Assembly (NCBI GenBank): GCA_003260075.1 | Contig: QLIY01000383.1 | Location: 62,001-126,000 of the forward strand | Source of the DNA: Phallusia mammillata | Lineage: Eukaryota > Chordata > Ascidiacea > Phlebobranchia > Ascidiidae | DNA length: 64,000 nt | Direction of reading: 5' to 3' | Shown: in pieces, positions 49,601 to 59,067 of the stretch | Numbering within the stretch: the stretch's first letter is position 1 | Layout: every line of letters starts with the position of its first letter | Made by a program: the position numbers and the translations under genes | The notes under the pieces: generated by a model | Database searches by the model: none | What the model was told of the DNA's origin: nothing | The model's input: only the letters and a program-made list of their open reading frames with translations

Positions 49601-52600
49601 TACAGCAATTTTCAAGAAAGACTTTAAGCCAGTCCTTGGTATGTGAGGTGTTCAATAAAGGACATTTAACGCTTTAAGTCATTTTACGCGTCTCGTCATG
49701 TGATTATTTATTGCCATTGTTTTTTCGCATTTGAGTGATTTATTGCAAACGATTTTTTGCGCTGCGTGTTGTGATAATATATGTGGTGTGGAAAAACTCA
49801 GTGTGGTACATTTTGTATAAAATAGGAAGTTTCTGGTGTAGGAAAGTACTATACAAACATGTAAGTTTGAAAAAAAATCAACATATCTGTAGCGCACAAA
49901 TTCAGAAGATGGGAACGACAAATGAAACTATACTATAAAATTCGTGATTTGATCTAAAATTACATACCTTTTTGGTTGGTGGTCTGAATATGGCGAGCAA
50001 TGGTTTCTGTCACAGTTTCAAGGGTTTGAAAAATGTCGAATTTTATTCTATACTGGTTCTCGGGGTTGTCTGTAGTCTTTGTCCCTTGAGTCGAACTTCT
50101 AGGTGACACTGCAGCTAAATAAACAAAACAATGAATAAAAATCTATAGGGAGGTCAAAGATAAGTTGTTACCACCCCAGCAGCTAACGCAGAAATATTAC
50201 GGAACCTGGTGCGATGATGACGCTTTTTTTACCCGTTATGGTTCTAAGAATTAGACAGGAAGTTTATGTTGAGATAGTCAGAAAACCTACAAAACTATAA
50301 CTTATAAACGATACCATCGTGACTTTCCGCACAACTAAATATAGTATACGCTGAAAATGCCTTTACCTTGTAGCGATTGCGGTTAAGGCAATTGCTTTTT
50401 CAATAAATTTCCTTGATTATACAGTAACTTAGATCCACTTTACATACCTCTTAGTTGAGCAACACCTCCAAGCTGGACGCTTCCCACGTTTGGTTCAGGT
50501 ATATGAGAAAATCTCCAAATCAAGTTATTCATTGCGGTAGTCGTTTTCTGTCAAAATACCAAATTAAATTAATCTAAAACAAGATTTTTAGGTTTATGTG
50601 TTAGAAAAACCAGTTATTTATCAGTATGTGCAGATACCGGTTATGTGTGGCTTGATAAAATAATATATAATGTCTATAATCACAAAAAGGTATTTACGCG
50701 AACGTTTAGCGATAACTAATGAGAATAGCTATAGCTACAAATTTAAGCGGATATAGCCGTTAACAAATTGTGGCGGAAGTCAAAAAAATAAGACTGATGT
50801 CATTCCTTCACACAAGCCTCATTCTCCATACTCTTCAACACACGAAAAACATCCGGTTTATCTGCCCATACAGTACGTATAAACCGATGACGTTTATTCG
50901 TGTTGTTGGTTTCGAGAAGCGTTCATTATGTATGTTGTTAACTGTCCCTACAATGACCTTCCGTTCGGAGTACCGGCTCTATTGTACTTTGGCTCTATTG
51001 ACTAGGTAGTTTTTATTCAACCAAATCTGCATTTGGGTGTTTTTTGTTCTTTCGGGAAAAGCCAGTTTATTTTGTGTAAAACGTAAGAGGATATTAGGCA
51101 AAATTATTTAAATAGCGTCCCGGTGCAAATGGGTTAACGCAACTTTCAATCCAGTCTAGCTGCCACCTGAAATCCGACTGTAAAAGATTAAATGACATAT
51201 ACTTATTGCCCGTCAGTGTAGGTTGATTGGTACAGACAAATATAATTATTCGACACCAAACACTTCAGAAATATAAACCAGATGTGCTATTTCTGCTATA
51301 TTTCTGCTTTCTGCTATACTTAATTCAAGTCAGACTATGTGAAAGGCAACTTAAGCAACTTGGCCCAACTAAACAGCCCCGGTTTCGGGAAAAATCTTAT
51401 GGTTTTAGAAATATGCTGTCCTAGTTAAGAAGAACAGGCATATATTGTTACCTATAACAGGGTTTAGGTGGTACGCAGAGATAGAAAAAAGTCTTCATGT
51501 GGTGCTTGATCAGTAGGGATGGCCCGATAGTACTGTATCGGCGCCGATACCCGATGCTTCGAGCAGTATCGGTACTCGTCCGATACTTTAGCGGTATCGG
51601 TACAAGTACCGATACTTTTTTTGAGACTTTATCATGTGTAAAATTGAAAATGAAAGGAGGCAAAAAACAACAACCATCGGCTGTGATAAAATATTTATGG
51701 GACTACAACTAAAAAACGCGTTCGTTTTGGATTTAATGAAATAAGATGACCTAAATCGCTACAGCGACTTAATGCCGCAACACGTTTTTTAGGCCCGCGT
51801 TAATTGCGAGCGAGCGTCACAACGCACAAAGTTCATTGTAGACGTTTGTAAGCATAAGTTTCGAAACGGCAGGTGTTTAATTTGTATGGCCAAGTGTATT
51901 TAGACATTCCTAGTGTTATCAGTGACAAATTATTTTCTATGCCGTTAGGTGAACTTTTAAATCCCAATTAAACTACCTGCGATTTTGCAATACAAAAGTT
52001 GGCGTTAAGAAATGACCCAAACGTCATATGTTTTTGGATTCCTTCACTGTTTTGGGGATATTAACAGACAATCCCATTCTCTGCCTAAAGCCATGATCGT
52101 TAAATGTTTTTTGTTGTCAAAGTCGTAAAACATTAACGCCGGTAAGACGTTACAAACAATAGACGCCGGTAAGACGTTGCAAAGCGCGTAGCATAAACGT
52201 AATCACGTGATCAGATGCGTAACAACAAGTGCACCAATCGTTAGTTATGCCTCCAATGCACCACCGTCGTTAGGGCATCGTTAGCTCGCCAGCTGATTTG
52301 CCAAAGAGTCTTTACCAGACCTGGGCATTTTACGGCCTTAAGTGATTTTTTAGACTGAGTGTGTTGTTAAATTAACTGTGATGGGAAAACACATTACAAA
52401 TACATCAGTTTGAAAATGTTTTTGCTTGTTTGCAAAGTATCGGGTATCGGTATCGGATCGCAGTACTTTTGGGGTAAAATATCGGGTATCGGTATCGGTT
52501 CAAAATATTGGTATCGGGCCAACCCTAGTGATCAGTATAAGTTTTCGAATCACTGATATACATGGGTTCATTGGTATGTATACTGGACTCATGTGTCTTA

Positions 52601-55322
52601 AAAACTACGTTTAAAAAGTAAAAACAAACTGTTACCGATACTATGTCAGTTGCTGAAGAACGTCCCAGGCCCTCATAGAATGAATAGTCGGATATCTTTC
52701 TGGCGCTCTGCAGTAAGACTTCGGCGTCAATGTACGTAAAGTCACGCATGTCCTGTGAGTAGGCGGCAAAACAGTTTAGCAGCTTTTCGCGTACAGCATC
52801 AAGTGTCGAACGGAAGTCACATAGATTTACGTCATTTATGTTATTTTGGTCGATTGTTTACGACCAGACACCCAAGTAAATTAAAGGGTACTGTTTTGTG
52901 ATGCCATACGACATAAGTCTACAGTCACCGTACCAAGCAGTTTTATTTAAAGTGTTCGATTAAAAAATATTGATCTAATAAAGTAGTTCTCAACGTTATG
53001 GTAGTAACAGACCCATTTTTAGAATGAAACAAGAAGGTAAGAACACCATGTACAAATGCCAATGTATTGAACTAATGATTTTTTCTTAAATTTAAAAATT
53101 TTCCTAATTTTTATACCACCTGAAACCATCTCGCAAGCCCCTTCGGGCCCCCAAATCCTGGGGTAAAAACCACTAGTCTATAACACGAAACAGAAGTGTT
53201 TTGCTAATATATATATGCACATACATTTGCCCCCATCCCTTACCTCACCAAAAAAATACAAAAATATGTATATGCGACAGTATGCAAAAACTAATAGGTC
53301 ACCCATCAGTTGTCCAGATATAACCAACACAACGATTCAAGTGTTTGCGATTTCTTCTATAATCTATACAACCAATAGGACTATTTTCAAGTTCAGTGTA
53401 TCAATGCTTTAAGCCAGTTGAATACCTGTGGCTTGGTAAGGTTTGAAAAGGCTTCGACCACTGCATTCACTTCCTCCCTATTGACAGGGGCCACCCTGTT
53501 CATCCATGAACTTCGTATGATGTTACCAAGCACTTGGGTGCAGCTGGAGCGGTTTTCGAGGTCACGTATGTATTTGAGAACGTTCTTTGACACGTTTACA
53601 TCTTCTACAAAACAAAGAAAACAGCCTAAAATATCTGTTTTCAATTTTGTACTAAATTAGCACAACATCTTACTTAAGTCTTATCTAATATGCATTTTCT
53701 GTAAGGTGCAGCAAAATGTGTTTTAAAAATCACAATGGTAAAGACTGAAAGGATTTATATTTCAAAACACCATTATCTAACAAAGGTTCTCTCAGCAAAA
53801 CTAAACCTTTAAATAAAATTGAAACATGGCTTACCATCAATATTTTGCAGCCATGCCTCAATTCGGCACATACATATTTCACTTTTGTCGAGAGGAAATG
53901 AATGAAAAGTACCCCATTGCTGGTTGTTGAAAATGCAGGATTTGTTAAACTGAAGTGTACCATTAAGTTGGCCAGTTTTGTTTTCCACTATGACCTTACA
54001 TTTATCTGCAAAAGAAATAAAGCCTTTGATTTGATACAGACTGTATAAGTCGGAAATATTACAAAAGAAAATAAAGACACACTGTTTTCCTGCATCAACA
54101 ATCCTTCTAACTGTTTTTTTAATAAAGCTCTTACTGATTATAGCTTATCAAGTTTAATGATTCTCAACTTTAATGCAAGTTTTACCAAGGCAGGTCAAAA
54201 ACAATTTGACAGTAACCAAACCGGCGCTGTACGTTTTTTCACCCTAGTTAGGACATCTGCAAATCTCGGTACACGTTTAGCAGGCGAGCTCCATACATTT
54301 CCCTTGTTAAATTTAACAACCTAAACGCGACGTCTCTTTGAAACAAGAAGTGAATAAAACGCAAACCAATCATATTGTGTGAAGTGGATTGTTCACTTAT
54401 TACGTCACAAATAAGCTTATTTTTGAAGCGGGGAGACTTTTTTGCTTGTTTTCTATAATTCAGTTTACTAACACACATTTGGTCCAGCGAAGAAATTTTA
54501 CAACTTCGTAGGCCTTACTATTTTTTAAAGCTGTAGCTTTGTATTTCCATTCACGGCGACATTTTGCTGGTTCAGAAGTTAGATTGATTTCAAATCCATC
54601 GTTGTGGTGATAGCCCAAAGTTTTGCGCTCTTCTTCGTTGGAAATTGATACCGTGCTTACATGACAGTATGAGCCATTGGCCGAGTAGCCTGTGTAGATT
54701 CCTTGAAGGCTGGTACCACTTAGGGCGTTACACTTTTCTCGCCGAAGGTCAACGTAGCATTTTTCTGTTAAAAAACAATGGTTAGGTGCCATCTTAGCTG
54801 AATGAAAATCTTTAAGCTGAGATTAAACGTTACTTGGCTTTGTAAAACATTTCGGTGCGTCGGCGGCCTTTGGGATATGCCAGCAGCATCCTTGGTTGAG
54901 ACAAGCCTTTTCTGAATCTATGGATTGATTGCTGCACGGTTCCAGCAAGCTTGCTTTCAAGTAAAGTTTTAGATCGCATGCTTCTTTAATGTCTAAAAGT
55001 TATAGTTGATTTCAATATTTCAGTTCACCAGCAAACACAGGTAGCAAATTTGTAATGTTGTCAGCATAAACTACTATGTTAGACATTAATATACATTACG
55101 TATCGGTTGATTCATCAATTGTTCTTCGCACTTACGTAACAATCAGTAACATACGTGATCAAGCTCTCGGCATAAGTATTTTAGACAACCTATAGTAACA
55201 GTTAGTTATAATGGCTACCTACTTGTTTGATAAACGGCTTTGCAAGTTTCTGGAGAGTCTGCAGCCCATGTTTTGCTGAAGACTGTACAAATTACCAATA
55301 AGGAGAAGCAAGCTAAACGCAT
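36738..55322 (-). CDS. Adhesion GPCR with trefoil-like module, GAIN region and GPS
   Basis: Nineteen exons on the minus strand, first 55322-55223, last 36894-36738, with compatible phases, give about 950 aa. Order: signal peptide MRLACFSLLVIC; trefoil-like module (54992-54834) with CLNQGCCWHIP and a final KCF; Cys-containing domains (54764-54477, 54005-53835); GAIN-like helices and strands (53604-53426, 52752-52636, 50547-50448, 50108-49968, 43631-43479, 42759-42684, 42108-41947); GPS (41798-41684) with CRCNHTTHFAVL, cleavage expected at His-Thr/Thr; TM1-2 (40634-40422); TM3-4 (40145-39897); TM5 (39438-39322 or -39349); TM6 (38274-38131); TM7 (38002-37886) with GIFVFLFYCVYNAEV; Ser/Arg-rich tail (37424-37327, 36894-36738). 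The 5' end of the TM6 exon is lost in a C11 run (38275-38285). An SLC44 gene lies in the intron between 49968 and 43631. Ligand unknown. Confidence 0.88.
37938..38394. repeat. TM7-exon region duplicated between two C runs
   Basis: Bases 37938-38035 (3' intron and part of the TM7 exon) recur at 38286-38384, between C11 (38275-38285) and C10 (38385-38394). The extra copy contains part of the TM7 exon in an impossible order, upstream of the TM6 exon, so this is a mis-join. It hides the start of the TM6 exon. Confidence 0.8.
38395..39320. other. GPCR intron, nothing recognised
   Basis: Intron between the TM5 and TM6 exons. AT-rich, with no clear exon or element. The missing 5' part of the TM6 exon should lie at or next to the run at 38275-38285. 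Confidence 0.5.
40680..40860. mobile_element. Probable hAT-type MITE in a GPCR intron
   Basis: Begins cagtcgttttaaacc and ends ggttaagaaccac, imperfect inverted ends of the local hAT type. Flanks gatccaag and gatctaag look like a one-mismatch target duplication. Limits are uncertain by a base or two. Confidence 0.5.
41163..41481. mobile_element. 319-bp hAT-type MITE with perfect target duplication
   Basis: Begins cagtggttcccaaactg and ends tttaggaacccctg. The target duplication ccttaaac is perfect (41155-41162, 41482-41489). Lies in the intron between the GPS and TM1 exons. Non-coding. Confidence 0.88.
42436..42667. repeat. About 100-bp duplication around a C12 run
   Basis: Bases 42436-42534 recur at 42547-42667 around 12 C; the second copy has an extra cattaacaatcaccaaatga segment. 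Within a GPCR intron just before the exon at 42684-42759. Confidence 0.75.
42829..43181. mobile_element. 353-bp GC-rich hAT-type MITE
   Basis: Begins cagagtagtaagtcgggcc and ends ggcccgttcacaactctg, an inverted pair. Flanked by atttaaag (42821-42828) and atttaaaa (43182-43189), a 7/8 target duplication. Rich in gggccggg and cgggttcggg, so it stands out from the AT-rich intron. The 69-codon frame starting at 42978 lies inside and is not a gene. Confidence 0.8.
43786..43965. repeat. About 83-bp duplication around a C11 run
   Basis: Bases 43786-43868 recur at 43880-43965 around 11 C (43869-43879), with two or three substitutions. Intronic to the GPCR, upstream of the SLC44 gene start. Confidence 0.75.
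44337..48029 (+). CDS. CTL1-like choline transporter (SLC44 family), nested in the GPCR intron
   Basis: Exons 44337-44885, 45170-46965 (interrupted), 47151-47328 and 47731-48029 encode about 830 aa. The MGCCSKDD start resembles CTL1 (SLC44A1), followed by TM1 (FFLLLFILMLGGMGYLAYF). A Cys-rich extracellular loop with NVCGRKD and SECP follows, then about nine further membrane segments. Family blocks seen: GLWMLEFISGCQQVILAGA, YHMGTVAFGSLIIAIVQFIR, NRNAYICVAMYGDGFCSGAK, and RPYY after the last segment. These transporters move choline across plasma and organelle membranes. A C32 run (46655-46686) after DDQQRN shifts the frame; reading resumes as GGDRPYY at 46687. The cytosolic tail of about 250 aa is long for the family, with basic and acidic stretches. 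An intron carries a MITE. Poly(A) signal candidate near 48324. Confidence 0.9.
46655..46686. other. C32 run breaking the SLC44 reading frame
   Basis: Codons 5' of the run end at 46654 in frame and those 3' restart at 46687 two bases out of frame. SLC44 proteins normally have a short non-proline linker (RND-G-type residues) before RPYY, so the twelve prolines this run would encode are not expected. Read as a gap filler of unknown true length. Confidence 0.75.
47450..47695. mobile_element. hAT-type MITE of the gaggaatt family in an SLC44 intron
   Basis: Begins aagtggttcccaacc and ends near ggaaacaactg. Its interior (gacgaattcctcccctagca, then cttgggaggaattccc) is the reverse orientation of the copies at 56658 and 62625. 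Target duplication not clear. Confidence 0.6.
48030..48900. other. SLC44 3' UTR and downstream GPCR intron sequence
   Basis: From the stop to about 48330 is likely 3' UTR, with an AATAAA-type signal near 48324. The rest is intronic to the GPCR on the other strand. No further gene seen. Confidence 0.45.
49022..49705. repeat. Three dispersed copies of a 65-bp motif
   Basis: The block cattttacgcacctcgttat plus gtgattggtctc and actgacgtgcataa appears at 49022-49086 and, diverged, at 49367-49432; a shorter copy is at 49678-49705. Spacing of roughly 310-345 bp suggests an old tandem repeat or parts of one element. Non-coding. Confidence 0.6.
51514..52527. mobile_element. 1,014-bp hAT-like non-autonomous element
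   Basis: Begins tagggatggcccgata and ends tatcgggccaaccctag, a 16-bp inverted pair with one mismatch. Flanks ttgatcag (51506-51513) and gtgatcag (52528-52535) agree at 7 of 8 bases. Both ends carry multiple tatcggtatcgg words, likely subterminal transposase-binding repeats. The interior has no long open frame. Located in the GPCR intron between the exons at 52752-52636 and 50547-50448. Confidence 0.82.
52981..53174. mobile_element. Probable old hAT-type MITE
   Basis: Starts aagtagttctcaacg and ends gtaaaaaccactag, diverged versions of the local ends. Flanks tctaataa and tctataac match only partly. GPCR intron. Confidence 0.45.
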
Positions 55323-55329
55323 TTCCTTA

Positions 55330-56650
55330 CGTTGGCTGACAAAGTCCTATATCCTATCCCAACTCCAGCATGTGACTATCTGCAATAAAAAGCACCAACG
55401 CTGGTTCTGTGCCGATATACAACAATATCTCAAACTAAATTGACTCTGTCTTTCAATTGACGTAGTATCTTTATGATTCATAAGCAAGAGTGATGGAATA
55501 TCCATCTACTTTACTCATAGCGTCTCATTTTCTTTTAGTATTGGACCTATATGTGTATGTAAGGTATGGCGCATGAAAATACCTATGCTAACTTTCTTAG
55601 TTGTATCGTATTTACGGTTTTAAGCTTAAGACTGTCCGCCTGTTAAGCAAAGCAACGCCCAAACACTAACTCAGCAATTTAGTGACTGTACGTCATATAC
55701 GTGATTGTAACAACACAGGAAATGAAACGCTTCCTGACCTCATCAGCTGGTTAAATCAGGGGCGCCATCTAACGGTAAAGTACATCATATAATTTAAATG
55801 ATGGATATACGCCACCTATGTGATATTTTGGGCGATGTTGCAGTCCCGCTTGGTTTTTCCAGTACACCTAATGACCCAAGTCGTGTACGCAAAAAAAAAA
55901 CACCACATAAGCGTTCATGTACAGCTTTAATGTCACTTTTTTGTGTTTTTTCTGACATAAAATCAGTCACACTGATAGCGCGGCGGCACGACCACAATAC
56001 GATAAGCACAGGGAAGGGTTTTAGAGGTCCACAACTATCATGTACATCCGCTCTCCAGGTACGAAGCTTGTGTGCGAGGAGACATCGAGCAAAAACCAGC
56101 GAAGTATACCACGAATAACTCACGACATCCAAGAGACAAAACGCGAGGCAAAAATGCAAAATAACGACCAAGTATGTATAGTTGTTTATGGTGATGTGAG
56201 TTTATGGAACAAATGAGGAGTTACAATGTTTACGTCAATAGGATTACTTATAAATGATGAAGGTAAATTGATGAGGAGTAGTACAGGATAAAGAAAAAAG
56301 GTAGATTTTTTCGTCCAAACACTTGTGTTTGGGGATTTGAAAAACGCAGTACCATTGTTTTCCTGAAAAGTGTTACGAAAACTGTTGAAAGAACATCACA
56401 CCAGAAACGCAATTGACCAAAATTCATGTACGCTCAACATGTAACTCTCAAAAATGACAAAACGGATTGACAGTGGCGCTAAGCTCCTCCACTCATCCGA
56501 CGTAACAAATTCATCTGGGATGCTTTCATGTACAAACGCTCATACAGAGAAAAAATGCCGTTATTCACCCATAAAAGAAAATCTGATATTCCATACTTTA
56601 AGACATGGACCAGCAAGGTACGGTACCCAAATGGCCCGTTGTCAAAGTCT
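55330..56650. other. Region upstream of the GPCR; no gene recognised
   Basis: About 1.3 kb between the GPCR start and the MITE at 56658. Overlapping 106- and 125-codon frames on opposite strands lie at 55794-56171; the minus one begins with a hydrophobic stretch (MVVILHFCLAFCLLD) but continues without cysteine order or domain. GPCR promoter elements should be here; none stands out. Confidence 0.4.
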
Positions 56651-56657
56651 CGAAAAC

Positions 56658-56898
56658 CAGTGGTTCCCAACCGGAGAGGAATTTTAAAACTTGAGGGGAG
56701 GAATTACTTTAATGTTTATTTGAGTTTTGTAAATAGACGCTTATGCTTCGGGAATATAACTTGTGCAGTTGATAAAAGACCCAATTTTAAATGACCTTTC
56801 TACGGTTTACCATCTTTACTACGTAGCACATAAGGGAGTAATTAAAATGTTTTGAATTGTTAAGGGAGGAATTCGTCGAAATAGGTTGGGAACCACTG
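56658..56898. mobile_element. 241-bp hAT-type MITE of the gaggaatt family
   Basis: Begins cagtggttcccaaccgg and ends aggttgggaaccactg, an excellent inverted pair. The interior shares ggaggaatt stretches with the copies at 47450 and 62625. Flanks tcgaaaac and ctttacac do not match, so one flank may be rearranged. Confidence 0.75.
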
Positions 56899-57140
56899 CT
56901 TTACACATTTGGGAGTTCACAATTGAGTGACCAGTCTGAAACGTTTGTAGACGAATTACAGACTTATTTTACGGTGACGTCAATAAAGGGTCGGCTGTAC
57001 TTTCAAAATAAACAGGAAGCACTAGTTACGTAGTGTGTGGTTAGGGCTGACGTAATTAAGAAGAACAGCTCGGGTTCTGATAAGAAAAAATGGATAGGTA
57101 TAGAATGCGAAATCGAAATCAGGCTGGTTAGGTTGGTGGC

Positions 57141-57613
57141 CAAGAGGTTGGAAGAAAGACGAGTAAAAGGAAACTGGATTTTGAAACAACAAACACAATT
57201 AATTTGATTTCATTTTAGACTGTAAATATGAGTGGGTTGGAATAAGACAATATTAGTCGAGCGAGACCAGTTTCCATGAGTTAAACCAGGGGTGTCAAAA
57301 CTCTTTATATGGGTTTAAAATTAGAACACAAACATACGGGATTTAAGGAAATTGTAGGAGGGGGGGGGGTCAAGAGGTTCAAAGAAAGACGAGTAAAAGG
57401 AAACTGGATTTTTAAATAACAAACACAATTAACTTGACTTTATTTTAGACTGTAAATATGAGTGGGTTTGAATAAGACAATTTTGTTCGAGCGAGACCAG
57501 TTTCCGTGAGTTAAACCAGGGGTGTCAAAACTCTTTTTATGGGCGTCAATTTTCATCTGGTGCGCAGGTTTAAAATTAGAACACAAACATACGGGATTTA
57601 AGGAAATTGTAGG
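57141..57613. repeat. About 220-bp duplication around a G10 run
   Basis: Bases 57141-57359 recur from 57370 after ten G (57360-57369). The first copy contains the beginning of the MITE at 57517, with its middle missing at the run. Confidence 0.7.
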
Positions 57614-57738
57614 ATTTTGTTGCGCCAGCACCATATACACTTCTTATTTACCGGTAAAAAAGTTCCATGGAAAGCTTTGCGTGAAGTCGTCACAGCCCCA
57701 AAAATTTATGAAGTCGTCAAAAATTTTGGACACCCCTG
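57517..57738. mobile_element. 222-bp hAT-like MITE
   Basis: Begins caggggtgtcaaaac and ends ttttggacacccctg, an inverted pair typical of a second MITE family. Flanks agttaaac and acggtttc do not match. A partial copy at 57288-57359 belongs to the joined duplicate before it. Confidence 0.65.
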
Positions 57739-57787
57739 ACGGTTTCTTTACACAATTCTTCATATCCTTACACCCTTGGGTCAAACA

Positions 57788-58037
57788 TTTCGCCGATAGC
57801 ACTTGGTATACACTCAATTGTGATCTAAATTAGGATAATGTAGTCTTCTAGCAATGCGTCAACTTAAATGCAGTTCAGCCAAAACCAGATAAGGCTTAAA
57901 CAACGCAGGGGGGGGGGTTTCGCCGATAACACTTGGTATACACTCAATTGTGACCTAAATTAGGATAATGTAGTCTTCTAGCAATGCGCCAACTTAAATG
58001 CAGTTCAGCCAAAACCAGATAAGGCTTAAACAACGCA
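57788..58037. repeat. 120-bp duplication around a G10 run
   Basis: Bases 57788-57907 recur at 57918-58037 around ten G (57908-57917) with two substitutions. No gene seen in 57740-59060. Confidence 0.75.
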
Positions 58038-58533
58038 AGCTACTTAGTGATAGTATGCAAAAAAGATTTAACAGACACAACCAGTGAGTTAGCACAACAG
58101 GTAAACATACACGAAACGGCGTGAAAGCAAGCAAAAATACAAAGCTGAAAAAGCGGACCACAACACATTGCTCTACGCCTACAATATTCATGTACTGATG
58201 CCAAGGCGTATGAAAAAAATCTCTAAGGCTTACGACAACAGTTACTTATACATGGGGCACATTTAAGGACATTGTCGTTTTTTGTGTACGTTTTATCGAA
58301 AATGTCAACCAATCACGTAAGTTTAACCTTTAATGACCTCTGACATTTAAGAAATACCGTAGTAAAAACCAAACAAAATTTCGTTTTTACGTGTCACTTG
58401 GGGTTATTATTATTTTTTTTTAATTATGTAGTTGGTTGAAATTTTCTAGATATGTGACACAGCTAGAACATTAACGGTTAACAGCAGAAAAAAATTAAAG
58501 AAAGTTTCATTTATATACCGCGAAAAACGTTTA

Positions 58534-58785
58534 AGGTTAAAGCCAAAGGTTTGACGTTAGCACCAATTTGAAAGCATTTAAAATTCTACTTTGCAAGGCA
58601 AGAAACATCTCATATAAAAGAATGGTTTCATAATGGAACTTTTGAACAAATCTGGGGGGGGGGAGGTTAAAGCCAAAGGTTTAACGTTAGCACCAATGTG
58701 AAAGCATTTAAAATTCTACTTTGCAAGGCAAGAATCATCTCATATAAAAGAATGGTTTCATAATGGAACTTTTGAACAAATCTTG
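58534..58785. repeat. 120-bp duplication around a G10 run
   Basis: Bases 58534-58653 recur at 58664-58785 around ten G (58654-58663). Same pattern as the others. Confidence 0.75.
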
Positions 58786-59067
58786 AACATAAAACGAATA
58801 AAAGTAATTAGATTACCATTGTATAAAACCAATAAGATTGGTCAGTAAGAACCATATTTTATCAAAAAAAGTTAAAAACTCCAAAAACCACTATTTTTTT
58901 AAAAAAAGTTCGTATATGGGCACAAAAAATACTTAAGCACAAAAAAGAGGTTTCCTCAAAAAAACTACATTGAAAAGACAAAAAGCGCATAAAGCCAGCA
59001 CGAATGCAAAAGTACAGCGAAAAAGTTTTGTACAAAAAAACTCAACTGATTCATCAGGAATTCTTTC

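Noticed and set aside
55794..56171. 125-codon minus-strand frame with a hydrophobic start
   Set aside because: No domain, no convincing splice sites, overlaps a similar-sized plus-strand frame; recorded only as uncertain sequence.
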